Of a stretch of DNA of 64,000 bases, positions 1-12,104 are shown piece by piece (position 1 is the first letter of the stretch; each line of letters starts with the position of its first letter). The stretch is from Sorex araneus (taxonomy: Eukaryota; Chordata; Mammalia; Eulipotyphla; Soricidae). Below the pieces are notes generated by a model, which ran no database searches, was not told where the DNA came from, and saw only the letters and a program-made list of their open reading frames with translations. The translations under genes and the position numbers were made by a program. The DNA is taken from the NCBI RefSeq assembly GCF_027595985.1, contig NC_073303.1, positions 362,627,517-362,691,516 of the forward strand, in the 5' to 3' direction.

Positions 1-1391
1 CGGCGCCCCCAAAATGCTTCCAAACTGTGTGCTCGGAGCTTCTGGCCCAGGCGCTGCCAGCGAGTGATGCAATTACCAAAAGAATTTTCCCTGGACTTCA
101 TATAGAAATCCAAAACCGCGAGGCTGCGATACAGCCGCCCGACCTAATATCTCTTGATTGTCAGCAACGTGTAAATGTTCCTTTTTGGCAGGGCTTACCG
201 TGGGGGGAAACTCCAAACAATAGTACTAAGTTTTTTGTTGAAGGGTAAAAGATTGTAGCGATAGAATTTTAGGCAGAATTTTCCCTGGACTTTATATAGA
301 AACCCAAAACCCCGCGGCCGCGGCAGCCTAATGTCATCTAAGCATCAGCAATATGAAATGGTTCCTTTGTAATGGGTTGGACTTTGGGGGGACCATAATA
401 GGGTTAAAGTTTGTAGCGACGTGTAATTTCTGGCTGTACTTTCCCTGGACTTTATACAGAAATTCAAAGCCGCCAGGCCGCTGCCATGGCCGCGCAACCT
501 ATTGTCATTTAATCATCACCAATATGAAATGGTTCCCTTTTAATGGGTCGGACTTTGGTGGGAAATCCCAACAAGAATAGTAAGTCATTTGCTGAAATAT
601 TGAAGGCCACCAAAGTGGTAGCCATCTCTATAGACTGAACTAAGCCATATCCCCACGCCGGCTGAGAAGAAATATCCTTCTTTCTCGGGAAGAAACGCGG
701 CGTGGCGTTAACCATAGTATGATGTCCATTAAGCTGACACGGACCTGGTGGCATGGGAATGGGATACAAGGGAATAAATTATTATGTACTGGGAACAGCG
801 GGACGCTGGTGGAATCTCGAGCCGGGGCCGATACCAGCGTATTACTTTTGGTTCCAGAAACTGCTTGCAGACATTCTACCAGACTATCAACTAAGCCAGA
901 GCCCCATGCCGGCTGATGACGAGAAATAACCATCTCTTTTGGTTTGTTTTCCCTTTGTCAGGCAGCGTGGTGATTACTAAACAGGCGTGATCTCGGTGGC
1001 TCGGGACGAGGGGGGAAAAAAATAGAAAAGTTATGTAACAAACAGCGGGACTTAATATCTCTACATTCTCAGCAATGGAGAGCCATCAAATGCTTCCTTG
1101 ACAGTGGGACTGTCTTCTCGTTTTTGGGGGTAAACCCTACCAACAATAGTGAGTTATGTGTTGAAACATGGACTGTAACCAAGATAAAGCGTAAATGAAG
1201 TGAAACTTATCACTTACAAGGGCGGGGACTGGGGGGGCGGGAGGGGGCGGGAGTATAATGGGGTGGTTGGTGATGGAATATGGGCACAGGTGAAGGGAAG
1301 GGTGTTTGAGTACTGTATAACTGACATAATCCTGAGAACTTTGTAACCCTCCACACGGTGATTCAATAAAATTTAAATTAAAAAAAAAAAC
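1..1391 (+). mobile_element. Composite retroposon type I, copy A (5' end outside window)
   Basis: A CpG-rich non-coding element ends in an AATAAA-bearing A-rich tail at about 1368-1391. It has a 5' zone of three diverged tandem units of about 160-195 bp, each opening with TTTTCCCTGGACTT near 84, 279 and 440. A GC-rich middle (about 600-1060) and a G-rich segment (about 1205-1260) lead into a 3' end like that of the L1 3' UTRs seen elsewhere here. The same element recurs in antisense at 44034-45442 and, truncated, at 34508-35034. The layout resembles SVA-type non-autonomous retroposons moved by L1; that is inference. Short open frames inside show no recognisable protein. Confidence 0.75.
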
Positions 1392-1466
1392 TAGTAACAA
1401 GAAGTCTCACAGTGGAGACATTACTGGTGCCCACTTGGCAACAGGATGACAGTGACAGTGACAGAC
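1392..1466 (+). repeat. SINE type B tail fragment
   Basis: This is only the RTE-like 3' tail of the type B SINE: AGTAACAA, TCTCAC, GGAGACATTACTGGTGCCC and the closing GTGACAGTGACAG run. It directly abuts the A-tail of the preceding element. The tRNA-like head is missing. Confidence 0.7.
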
Positions 1467-3029
1467 TTCTCATTCTGGATCTAATTGATAATATTTAAAA
1501 TATATTATTAAGCTGCTTCTTGAATTCAATTTTTGGTGATCATTATCACAGAATTGATATCATAGTTCTACAAAACTAACTCTGCAAACACGATGAAGTC
1601 AAGATAGAATATATGACTTCAGTGAATAATTTTTAGATAATTTTTCAGGACTTAGCCAAGATTTTAAACTATAGCGTCAGATGGATCATAATTTTTCTAT
1701 ACCGGACAAAAATTTATTAGAAAATAGCTTTCCTACCAGTTTATTATAAATAATTTATTGCCACCTCAATACATACACTAAAGACCACTGCCTTTTCCTG
1801 GATTCTGCACTGCAGGTATATAGATTATATTCGTGCTTGTAATTCCCATATAAGAAAGATTTTGAATTTGGAGTCAGAGTTTTGAATTCTAAGAGCTGAA
1901 ATCAGATGATGGGAGACAAGCAATTCAGTCAATGTCTTATGAATAGAAACTCAATACCTACTTTCTACAACTTGTTTTTTGCTGATAGAGTGAAAATTTT
2001 CCCTAAAAGATTTCTAATTGGTTATTCAGTGTTTTTACCCCTAAGTTGAATAATCCTAAATATTGGCAAGAAAATAAAAGATTATAAAGGCTAGCAACTG
2101 TATAAACACATGCTCAATAAACTCAATAAACTGAGCATGTTGCAACTGTAAGCTAATTGTACTTACAATAAAAACCAAGATGTGCAAATGTTTAATCCCC
2201 AGATCTTAGGATAGTGCTAAGTGCTTGGTTAGGAAATATTTGCTAAACTTGTTGAATTAGACCTTGATTTCTTTCTCTAAGACATCAGACTTTGGCATAT
2301 AAGGTCCTGAAACTACTTTAACCAAAGTTCTTTCTTATAACATTCAGATCTTCAAATTCTGTCTCACCCAGAAATTCTCACCAGTAATTCTTGATCTGAT
2401 TGCCAGTCTCATCTTATTCTCTACTCCCTTTCTTCTAGTTCACCCCAAATTATTTTTCATCTACATAATTTTTATGTGCATAATGGCGATTTTACCTCTA
2501 AACTTAAAAGTTCAATATTTTTTTACAGCCACCACAACCACAGTATGTACATCAAAACAGAAAAAAGTGCTACTTCTCTCTCTGTCACTGATAAATCATG
2601 TCCACTTTAGTTTTATCTGTGTTGCTAATATAGGGATTTATGATAATTCATGCAGGTAATTTTATGACAACTATCGAAACAATAAAAATAGCACTCTAGG
2701 TGCCTGTCCTGTGGGCACCTGTGTGATAAAAGGGGCTCTAACAGTCACTGGGACAACTGAATCAGGAACAGTAATAGTGTCCAGTAATAATGTGTCCAGT
2801 AATAATGGACACAACCTCTCAACAATACTTTTAAAATCATCTATCACTGATGCATTTATTCATTGCTCCAACCATCAGATCATCAATACCTGGATAACTG
2901 GGATACGGTGATTTTGTATCAGTTGCTATAGTTTAGGTTTATATCATCATCGTTGTATTGTCCCTTCAGCTACGTCTCTCTGCTACAGTCCTCATGACTG
3001 TCTCTATTGTCCTATTTATGAGTCCTTAG
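1467..3029. other. AT-rich intergenic stretch without recognised features
   Basis: I see no exon with splice signals, no recognisable repeat and no RNA gene here. Open frames are short (66 codons or fewer) and have low-complexity or random composition. Confidence 0.5.
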
Positions 3030-3172
3030 GGGCGAGGAATTTGGTCACAGACTTACTCCAGACTCTGTGCTCAGGGCTCACTTTGGGTGATGCTTGAGGA
3101 AATCATATACAGTGCTAGGATTGAGCCTACAACATACAAGAATCTTACCCTATTACTATGGTACCCCTTACT
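3030..3172 (-). repeat. Old SINE type A copy
   Basis: A strongly diverged antisense copy: a GTGCTCAGGG-like motif is followed by a degenerate B-box complement (GGATTGAGCCTACA). The antisense A-tail is lost. Confidence 0.45.
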
Positions 3173-3352
3173 TTTGACTCATAAAATGAATCCTGACTCT
3201 TAAAATGCTACGGTGAGTGAATTATTAAAGAGGGAGAAGAAGAAGAAGGGAGACACTGGAAAATGAAATCAGAGGACAAAGGTGTCGAAAAGAAGGAATC
3301 CTCCATGTTGTCCATCCACAGGAAGGACTAATACCAATAAGAAAAATACATA

Positions 3353-3533
3353 GGGGCTGGAGCAATAGCACAGCGGGTAGGGCATTTGCCTTGCACGCGG
3401 CAGACCCAGGTTCAAATCCCAGCATCCCATATGGTCCCCTGAGCACCGCTAGGCGTAATTCCTGAGTACATGAGCCAGGAGTAACCCCTGTGCATTGCTG
3501 GGTGTGACCCAAAAAGCAAAAAAAAAAAAAAGG
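3353..3533 (+). mobile_element. SINE type A (tRNA-derived head, A-tail), near full length
   Basis: Starts at GGGGCTGGAGCAATAGC. It shows an A box (TAGCACAGCGG), a B box (GGTTCAAATCC), the CATCCCATATGGTCCCCTGAG body, the AGGAGTAACCCCTGTGCATT segment and GTGTGACCCAAAAAGC followed by an A run. The Pol III boxes mark a tRNA-derived SINE. Low divergence suggests a fairly young insertion. Confidence 0.92.
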
Positions 3534-3702
3534 ATATGTACAAACTTAATTCAAATTAGCAAGAGGAAGTTATTAGAAAATCACAAAGCAGTTAATTTGG
3601 GTGGGGAAGCAAGGGAGGCAAAGTGGGTGGGAGGAAATGAAGGGAACAGTGTACTCAGTCTTTACAAAATTCTAGGCTACAATATTAAAAAAACAAAAAA
3701 AT

Positions 3703-3822
3703 GCTGGGGAACTAGTACAGGAAGTAGGAACTTCATTGTACCTACCTGGCATTGCGTATGGTCCCCCAAGTTCCTCTAGAAATTACTCCTGGGCATGGTT
3801 GGATGTGGCACCCAAATAAACA
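3703..3822 (+). repeat. Old SINE type A fragment
   Basis: Recognisable as CTGGGGAACTAGTACAGGA, then TGGTCCCC, ATTACTCCTGGGCA and TGTGGCACCCAAATAAA. It is much more diverged than the copy at 3353. Confidence 0.55.
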
Positions 3823-5544
3823 AATATTCTCTCTAAACCAATACAACAATTAAAAGGAGCTAGAGAGCTAAAGTCTTGTCTATTTTTGTTGCTTTTTCTA
3901 TTTATTTCTAGATCAAGAAACTTGAATATATTTGTAGATTGAGATGAATAAAGAATTAGAAGAAGAAAGAAGAATTAGAAAATACTTATTCTATATTATA
4001 TGTGAGACCATCATCATGTATATAAAAGTTACTGGTGATATCAAGTCATCTAAAGTTGTTCTAGTTCATTTTTTCTTTTGATACCTAATTATTTCTTAAT
4101 TGATAAACACTGTTCCTGATTTCCCCTACAGAGCATCCAATTTAGTGATAAAGGTAGAAAAAAAAGTATTTATAGATAGTAAGTTCAGCTTATGTGTTAT
4201 GGGAAAAAGTTTTAAGTAAAATAATAGTATGATAGGATTTCAGAGTTATGCAGGGCACTAATTTGTAAACATTGTCCAGAAAAGCAGAGACCTTAGAGAC
4301 AGACCTCTCGGGCACCTGGGAGTATGTTATGCTTAGGCTGGCCAGAGTCTAGCAACATCAGATTGAGTGAGAGGCAGGTTGGAGTAACAGAAGTGAACGG
4401 GGAAAGTAGATAGTGCAGGGCTCTGCCTACTGCTATCAGGGCCACTTTCTATCCTAAACAAAGTGGGAATTCATCAGAGGGATTTTATCCAAGCAGTAAC
4501 ACAAAAATATGCACTTCAGCTATATGAAAAGCTATATGGTGAATAGCCTAGAAAGGAATATGGATAGAATGAAGAAAACTAGTTCAGAGGAAAATGAAAA
4601 TAATTGAGGTGAAGAAAGATTAAACTTTGGACCAGCAGGGTAGCAGTGGGGTACTCAAACATGCCAGGATTTGGGGTCTAGTCCGATGGCAGAGTCATTG
4701 GCACTTGTTGATGGACTGATTACAAGAGTGTTTTGCAACCCTTTCTCTACCTTGTCTCTTTCTAACCTTTTATTCTTTCCTGTGTCTCCCTCACACCATC
4801 CTTTATGATTTGTGGTCTGTTCTTGGGATAGTCAACAGGCCCACAGGGAGTCATATGATCTGTGGAGAAACACTGGGTATGGAGCTTAGGAGGAGGAAAA
4901 CAATGTCTGAGTTAGCAAAAAGGATTCAAGAGATTTAGCAGAAACCAATACTGAAATGGATGTAGACTCCTTTGTGGACCACCCCAGTGGTAGATTGGAA
5001 ACCTGTAGGGCTGCACCCAGAGATGCTTTGGGAGACAATGTCGTGGTTGGGGATGGAACTAGAACTGGTCTCAGGCGTGAATCTCAGTCCATAGGATTAA
5101 TCTCAGGTTCCAAGTCTCTGAGAGTATAATGAAGTCTGGTTTCTTGAGTGACATTGGAGTGCCATCGCTTTCCAGATTCAACACTTCCCGATCCTCATCT
5201 GCCCCACAGTGGGCATTGCTATGAAAGTCCAGCTGCACTCTTTGGCACCTTCGGCAGGAAGGTCAAACTGATGCCAGCACCACCTGCATGGAGATTCTCA
5301 CCCCAGTGAAAGTGAAAACATTTCCCTTTCACTAGCTCTCCTCAAACCGCTGTTTGCGTGAACACAGTGGGAACTTCTTTTCTCAATAGCCTCATACAGC
5401 CAGCCATTATTTATTCTGTCTGGTCTCATGGGGTTCGTGTGTCATTATCAGTCTTAAAATCAAGTCAAATTTTGGATGACTTGTTTCAACCCATTGCCAC
5501 AGGATATCCACAAGAGACACAATAGGTTTTGTAAAGTTATTATA
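3823..5544. other. Intergenic stretch, no supported feature
   Basis: Mostly AT-rich, with a mildly GC-richer part at about 4640-5300. I find no splice-flanked exon, no recognisable repeat and no RNA gene. Confidence 0.45.
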
Positions 5545-5554
5545 GAGGGGCTTT

Positions 5555-5945
5555 GGAGGCAAGATGGTGCCAGTGCCCCCTGAACTCCTCTAGCTTTCCC
5601 GAACCCAACTCACCATCTCGCCTTAGACAGCATGCAGCCCAGCACACCAGGCATGGAACTCTATGTGTGATCCCTGCTAGAACTCTATGTGTTATTCCTG
5701 CTAGACGTCTCCCGCTGTTTTGCAAGATTCAGACAGAATGCATGAGTCTGGGGGCGACGTGGGTTGCGCAGATTGGAGGCAAGATGGCTCTGACACTGCC
5801 TGAACCTCTCACACTCTCCTGAACCCGGCTCACTACCTTGCCTAGACAATGTGTGACTTAGCACACCAGGCATGGAACTCTACGTGTGATTCCTGATGGA
5901 CATCACCAGCTGTTTTGCTTGCAAGATTTGGACAAAATGGCGTCG
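5555..5945 (+). repeat. Two-unit diverged tandem repeat, period about 220 bp
   Basis: GGAGGCAAGATGG occurs at 5555 and 5775. Both units continue with CCTGAAC-CTC, ACCAGGCATGGAACTCTA and a TTGCAAGATT-AGACA block. Inside unit 1 there is a further local duplication of AGAACTCTATGTGT. Confidence 0.7.
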
Positions 5946-6023
5946 CCTGAGCATGGAGAAACCACAGCGGCTGCCACAGCGTTGCTGCCTGCCCTGGCCA
6001 GACCAAGTCACAGTGCTTTGGAC

Positions 6024-6230
6024 ATAGTCGTGGCGGCAGTATGTGCAGTGGCTCATCCACTGTGGGGTGCTGTTAGTCAACCACCCGGTGACCTGGGAGT
6101 CAGTGCAGGTGTTTGACCTGGCACAGACCCTTCTCGATAGGGTCCTGCTCTGCCAGCTGCTCAACAACCTGCAACAACCTGCACTCCATCAACCTCAGGA
6201 GGTCAACCTGAGGTCACAGATGTCCCAGGT
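6024..6230 (+). pseudogene. VAV3: VAV3 exon 1 pseudogene fragment (calponin-homology domain start)
   Basis: Read from TGG at 6031, the frame gives WRQYVQWLIHCGVL, then TWESVQVFDLAQTL and LLCQLLNNL, ending LRSQMSQ at 6228. This matches the N-terminal calponin-homology domain of VAV guanine-nucleotide exchange factors, which activate Rho/Rac GTPases. The DLAQTL segment fits VAV3 better than my recollection of VAV1 or VAV2. The start codon position reads ATA (6024), and about two bases are missing between it and the first Trp. A short slippage duplication sits in the AACCTGCAACAACCTGCAC stretch. Immediately after the codons for MSQ comes GTGCTG, which looks like the exon 1 splice donor and intron, implying that genomic DNA or unspliced RNA was captured. 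It is non-functional. Confidence 0.8.
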
Positions 6231-6626
6231 GCTGCCCAGAGATGCAGGCAGGTGCATGTTTGTCAGAGTGCAGATCGTTACAACATGCCAGTCAACCAAA
6301 AGCTTTCATTCTGTAGACCGGGAATACCTGTAAAGGTGATTAGAGGCCCACTCCCAAAGCCTCTGTCCCTCTTGGAGAGCCCAGTAAGCTACTGAGAGTA
6401 TCTTGCCCGCACAGCAGAGCCTGGCAGGATACCCATGGCGTACTTGATATGCCAAAAACAATAACAATGATAGTTCTCATTCCCCTGACCCTGAAAGCGC
6501 CACCAATACACTATCAGGCTACACTAGTACATGACAGGGACAAATGGAGACATTACTGTACCTGCTCGAGCAAATCAATGAACAATGGGATGACAAAAAT
6601 ATAGTAATACAGTGATTATGGGAGGA

Positions 6627-6798
6627 GGGATAGAGTAATAGTAAAGGTGGTAGGGGGTTTGCCTTGCACATGTCCCGACCTGGGTTTGTTCCCAGCATCC
6701 CATATGAGCAATGCCAAGAATATTCCCCGAGTGCAAAGCCAGGAGTAAACCCTGAGTCTCATCAGGTGTGACCCAAGAAGCTCCCCCACCCTCAAAAT
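6627..6798 (+). repeat. SINE type A, diverged
   Basis: GGGATAGAGTAATAGTAAAGG leads into TTTGCCTTGCACATG, CCCAGCATCCCATATG, AGCCAGGAGTAAACCCTGAG and GTGTGACCCAAGAAGC. A short deletion removes part of the GGTCCCCTGAGCAC region. Confidence 0.75.
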
Positions 6799-7595
6799 AC
6801 ATCTAAGTTGTCTGCTAATACATCAGAGGGAACATGTAAGGTGAGGTAGAGGGTATATGTGCCGGGTATTTAGAAGATACTTCCACCCTACACTTAAGGA
6901 GTCAGACTCATCAGGACAGTATTAAAAGTGATTGACTCCCTAAGCTCACCTACAATGTGAGAATAAGATGAGAGGCAGTCCAAAATCTGATCCTGGAAAT
7001 TCAATAACTAGAGGCTGGAGAGAAGACGAGACATGAGCAAGGATAGGTGTTGCATCACCTCCGAGAACTAAAAACAACACTAAGGGAATCGGGGGCCAGC
7101 ACTGTAGCCTGGTCTATATTCCTCTTTTCAGAGAGTTGACTGACTGAGTAGAAGAAAACAAGATTTCTGGCAATGGGGGAAATGTGCGACCATAAACACA
7201 CAGGGCAAACAACCACAGGATTTTGAAGGATTTTACACATATCACGTTTGCTTTTTTCCCCTATAGCATCGCATTAACCCATATTTATTAATATCCAGCT
7301 AGTACTATGGTTTAAAGATTGAGTGTTTTTTAGTAATAGAAAAATCTGGTCTACATCACCACCTTGACTTAGTACCTGAAAATGTTTGGTAATTATATGG
7401 ATACTGCATTGAACACCAAGATATCTTTTGGGGTGCTGATAAGCAGTGTGGCTGTTTGTTCGGGTGACTTGGAGAACAGAAGAGTTGCTGTAAGCAGCCA
7501 CGAAGCATCAGGGTTGTGGTCTAGGTTATCAGGATGCTGACTCACTCCCAGAGCTCCCCTCTCTGGCCTGCCTTTAGGCTTGATTATGAGGCTCT
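6799..7595. other. Intergenic stretch, no supported feature
   Basis: No exon or RNA gene is visible, and no repeat I can name. The open frames overlapping its right part are read-through from the adjacent TTTC tract. Confidence 0.4.
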
Positions 7596-8525
<930 letters not shown>

Positions 8526-8538
8526 GCTTAGCTATCTT

Positions 8539-8743
8539 TTCTCCACTCCCTCCCTTTATTTTATTTATTTATTTATTTCTAATGGAATCTCTGTGAGATA
8601 TAGTTACAAGTTACAGTTCATTATTGGGTTTCAGTCAAACAATGTTCTAATACACATTCCTTCACCACTATAAATTTCCCAACACCAATGTACTCCGGCC
8701 ACCCTCCCACCTGCCCCCCAGCCTGCCTTTATGGCAGGCAATT

Positions 8744-8805
<62 letters not shown>

Positions 8806-9285
8806 ACTCACTCTCTATCTCACTCACTTTCTTTCTGGGCATTATGGTCTGCAATACAAGTACTGAGAGGTTATCATGTATGTCCCTTTACTTTCAGCTC
8901 TCAGTTCTTATCCAGAGTGATCAGTTCCAAATATCATTGTCTCACTGGCCCCTTCTCTATCCTAACTGCCCATATCACGCCCTTCCACTTCTGGAAAGAT
9001 TTCTAGCATGAATCTGAGTGCCTGAGAACAGATTAATGGATAAAGAAACTATGGTACATCTACATAGTGGAATACTATGCAGCCATCAGGAAAAGCAAAG
9101 TCATGAAATTCGCTTATAGATGGATGAACATGGAGAGTATCATGCTGAGTGAAATAAGTCAAAAGGTAGACAGACATAGAATGATTGCATTTATTTGTAG
9201 TACATAAAAAAGCATAATATGAGACTAATAGCCCAGGCATTAAAAATAAGGGCCATGAAGACTGGTCCACTGATGGAAGCTTGCA
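8539..9285 (-). mobile_element. L1 3' end with 5' inversion (twin priming)
   Basis: About 8556-9005 is an antisense L1 3' UTR: TTTATTTATTTATTT tail complement, CACCAGT-type motif, CCACCCTCCC run, GGGCATTATGGTCTGC, CCTTCTCTATCC. At about 9006 orientation flips, and 9010-9285 is sense L1, covering the end of ORF2 (ATGGTACATCTACATAGTGG, ATCATGCTGAGTGAAAT) and the start of its 3' UTR. A 13-bp repeat (GCTTAGCTATCTT) flanks the whole at 8526 and 9287, showing one insertion event. Confidence 0.8.
8742..8807 (+). repeat. (TC)n-(AC)n compound microsatellite
   Basis: A run of TC dinucleotides passes directly into AC dinucleotides inside the antisense L1 3' UTR. It is the expanded form of the CTCTCT motif seen in other L1 copies here. 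Confidence 0.9.
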
Positions 9286-9299
9286 AGCTTAGCTATCTT

Positions 9300-9463
9300 T
9301 TTTTTTTGGCTCACACCTGGCAATGCACAGGGGTTACTCCTGGCTCTGCACTCAGGAATCACCCCTGGCGGTGCACAGGGGACCATATGGGATGCTGGGA
9401 ATTGAACCCAGGTCGGCCAAGTGCAAGGCAAATGCCCCACCCGTTGTGCTATTGCTCCAGCCC
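9300..9463 (-). mobile_element. SINE type A, near full length, with TSD
   Basis: Antisense copy with poly-T at 9300, GGGGTTACTCCTGGCTCTGC, GGACCATATGGGATGCTGGG and CTATTGCTCCAGCCC. The 14-bp TSD AGCTTAGCTATCTT occurs at 9286-9299 and 9464-9477. It lies exactly in the right-hand TSD of the L1 at 8539-9285. Confidence 0.92.
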
Positions 9464-9636
9464 AGCTTAGCTATCTTAAGGTTATTATTAACCTCCTTTG
9501 TAAAATGTGACCACCATTGTATTTCATTTGCCTATTGTAAGCATTGACACACTTAAAATCCTAACAGGAGTTTTGTAGACGTGAATAAAAGAATAAGAGA
9601 GCAACGTCATTACACTGACCTTTGTAATGGATTTAA

Positions 9637-9765
9637 TTTTTGATGCTCAGATACTACTTTTGACTCTGTGCTCTGGCATCACTCCAAGGTGAGACGCTCC
9701 ATGAGATGCTCTGGCATGCAACATATGTGCTCTGGCTCATTGAGCTATCTCTCTGGCCTCACACA
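9637..9765 (-). repeat. Old SINE fragment
   Basis: Antisense and degenerate: GACTCTGTGCTCTGGCATCACT, GAGATGCTCTGGCATGCAA and GAGCTATCTCTCTGGCC (complement of the SINE start). Confidence 0.45.
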
Positions 9766-10139
9766 AGATTCATGTTTTGTCCTAAAGGGAACTTCAGTCT
9801 TTCTGGTTCATCAGATTTGTAAGTAATTAATTGAATGCTAATATTTTAAGGTTTGATGGTAATATCTTTAATAGGAATTATTTCTAACTATTATTTTAAT
9901 CTTATTCCACAAAAGGTAATGTGCTCGGAATTGAAAGGCAAACACAGTAGGAGTTTCAAGAGGCTCTTCTAATGCTATGTGGTAAAGGCCGTGTCAGAAA
10001 TAAGACTCGCATGTCCTGAGAGTTGGCAGAACAGTGGCAGACCTAGAAGTGAGTGACTTCATTTTGTTATTATTTTGGTGACTACCAGGCTTCTTTAGCA
10101 AAACCAAATCTAGACGCAGACACTCTTTGATTCCCATAT

Positions 10140-10505
10140 GGGACTTTCCCTTACTGGGAATAATGACTCCCCCAAAATGCTTATGGCCAAATCCTACCCT
10201 ATAAATGATTCTTCCAATGGAGAGATTTGGCGATTAGTTAAGAAACTTGGATGGGAAGATTATCTTGGTTTAGTGGGTCCCAGTGTAATCACAAGTTTCC
10301 TTTAAGAAGGAGGAAGAAAGCAAGAGTTTGTAGTAGCCTGATAATGGTGCAAGAATTAAAGATGGAACAAGGAGATAAGGAACACTGGTACTATTGAGAA
10401 ACAGAAGCAAGCAAGGAAATGGACCCTCTACAAGAACTTTCCAGACTAATGTAGCAATGCATTCCTTCTCAGTGTAACTCCTTGCTCGTGGGATCTCTTT
10501 GGCTA
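10140..10505 (+). repeat. Probable old LTR (MaLR-like)
   Basis: The series CCCCCAAAATGCTTATGG-CC, ATGGGAAGATTATCTTGG, GGGTCCCAGTGTAATCACAAG, CTTTAAGAAGGAGGAAG and AGCAAGGAAATGGACCCTCTA fits old mammalian LTR-type medium-reiteration repeats. The family is recalled, not searched, so the exact name is left open. No coding capacity. Confidence 0.45.
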
Positions 10506-11454
10506 TAAGTCCCATTTTCTTTACAAATCAATTGTTATTTGCAGGCATGAGAAGTTGTCTATCTCTGGTTCTTTTCATGTCTCTTATGAAGTAATCTCAA
10601 GATGGGTAATAATTGCTGGGATGGCTGAATTACTGTGAACCACCAAATCACTGGCTTATCCTAAAATTGTGACTCACAGAATGACATATCATTTCCCAAG
10701 GTCTGTCAGGAATCCCAGGTATCCTGGGCTGGGTTATTTCTTAGGTAACCTGACCATTTAGTATACTTGCCTCCTGTTGACAAAAAAATATGAATATAAA
10801 TAAATGTTTCACTCTCAGATGCATAACCATTAATTATGATAGAATTCAAATTAAAGCCACATGGATATTTTTATACTTACTGGATTGGAAATAAGTTTTT
10901 GAGGTCTGGTTTTCAGATAATTTCAAACATTGGTGATGATATAGAACAATGGTTTGCAGTCTGCAGATATAGAATGGTTGAAAGACTACTTGTCTACCTC
11001 CTTGGCTGTCATTATCAGCCATGGACCTGTATTTCATGGCAAGTGTTGATCCACAGGTATTAAAAGGTTGGTGAACACTGATCCAGTACTATGTATACTT
11101 TCATACATTCCTTGTAATAAAAAAAGAGTATAAACATTTAAAAATTATTTTGGTGTTTTCTAGTGAATTTGAGGTGTGTGCACCTTGTAACATCACAGGC
11201 AAGTTTTAGGATACATGGATAAAATGTTTGTAGGAACATCATTTTCACAGGAATAAGAACAAGTCAATAAATACACAGAAGTGTACAGTTTGATAGTTTA
11301 CCACTTATGCTTCTGTAGATATGGATTTTTGTTCATTTGTTTTGGGGAGTAGATTTATGGAAATCCTGAGCCAATGATCTGTTATAGTTACCCAGTATTC
11401 ATTAAAGTTGAGTAAATTGTGTTGTTTATTACTAAAAATCTTTTAATACATTTT
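10506..11454. other. AT-rich intergenic stretch, no supported feature
   Basis: No recognisable repeat, RNA gene or splice-flanked exon. Open frames at 10836-11063 on both strands are short and unconvincing. Confidence 0.4.
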
Positions 11455-11632
11455 GGGGGCCAGAGAGGTAGTACAGCGGGCTAGGAATTTGTCTTGTACG
11501 GGGACAACTAGGGTTATAGCCCTGGCACACATAAGGACCTCCATGGCCCACCAAGAATGATCCCTACAAGCAGAGCCAGGAGTAAGCCTTAAGCATCATG
11601 GGGTGTAGCTCCCAAAAACAAAACAAAAGATA
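11455..11632 (+). repeat. SINE type A, diverged
   Basis: GGGGGCCAGAGAGGTAGTAC, CAGCGGGCTAGGAATTTG, AGCAGAGCCAGGAGTAAGCC and a CCCAAAAACAAAACAAAA tail. The B box is degraded. Confidence 0.75.
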
Positions 11633-12104
11633 GGGGTGGTCCATATCCCTGAGGAAATTACATATAAATATCTTTAATTACAATAGCTTGTGCTTAGTCT
11701 TAAAGCAGAGTTAGCTTGGGTGCATAAAATATGCAGAGTAGGAGTCACAGGATAAAAATGCTGAAATGCAGAAGGCAATTTAATTCTTTTTTAAAAAGGT
11801 GTGTCAAAAGATACAACATCTATCAAATACTGTTACTATGAATAGATGAATTAAAAAATAATTGTGCAGAAATAAAACAAGATGTTATCTGCATACTGAC
11901 AACATGGGCAAAAAATGAGTAAGTAATGTATGTATATTTAGACCTTGATAAGGAAGCCTATGTCTAACAAATTATCTTGAATTGTCCTGGGTCCTTGAAC
12001 AAATAACTCAACTGGTTTTTAGTTAGATTGAGTTGCTTACAATTGAGAAAAATGTGTTTTTAATGAAAAACATGTCATAAATTGGAAAGAGAGAAAATCA
12101 TTTC

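Larger units (their letters stand above)
5545..6596 (+). mobile_element. Composite retroposon carrying VAV3 exon 1, with RTE-like tail
   Basis: Three parts are visible. About 5555-5945 holds two diverged units 220 bp apart, each starting GGAGGCAAGATGG and ending near GCAAGATT-AGACA-AATG. About 5940-6240 is a degraded copy of the first coding exon of a VAV-family gene with sequence upstream of it. About 6380-6596 is the 3' half of the type B SINE in a longer form: GTACTTGATATGCCAAAAAC, CTGACCCTGAAAGCGCC, GGGACAAATGGAGACATTACTG, CTCGAGCAAATCAATGAACA. The last part matches the 3' end of the RTE LINE at 58.5 kb, so RTE-driven mobilisation is likely. Part of the same VAV-bearing unit recurs twice at 63.6-64.0 kb, so it is a repeat family, not a single pseudogene. 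Its exact 5' end is uncertain. Confidence 0.78.

Noticed and set aside
1205..1260. G-quadruplex regulatory element
   Set aside because: The G-rich run is the 3' segment of the type I composite, as in many L1 3' UTRs. Nothing suggests a host regulatory role.
3353..3440. tRNA gene (A and B boxes present)
   Set aside because: The Pol III boxes belong to the head of an abundant SINE. The same head recurs throughout the window with no complete cloverleaf and with SINE bodies attached.
8742..8830. CRISPR-like short repeats
   Set aside because: Regular TC/AC dinucleotides with no spacers; a microsatellite in L1.
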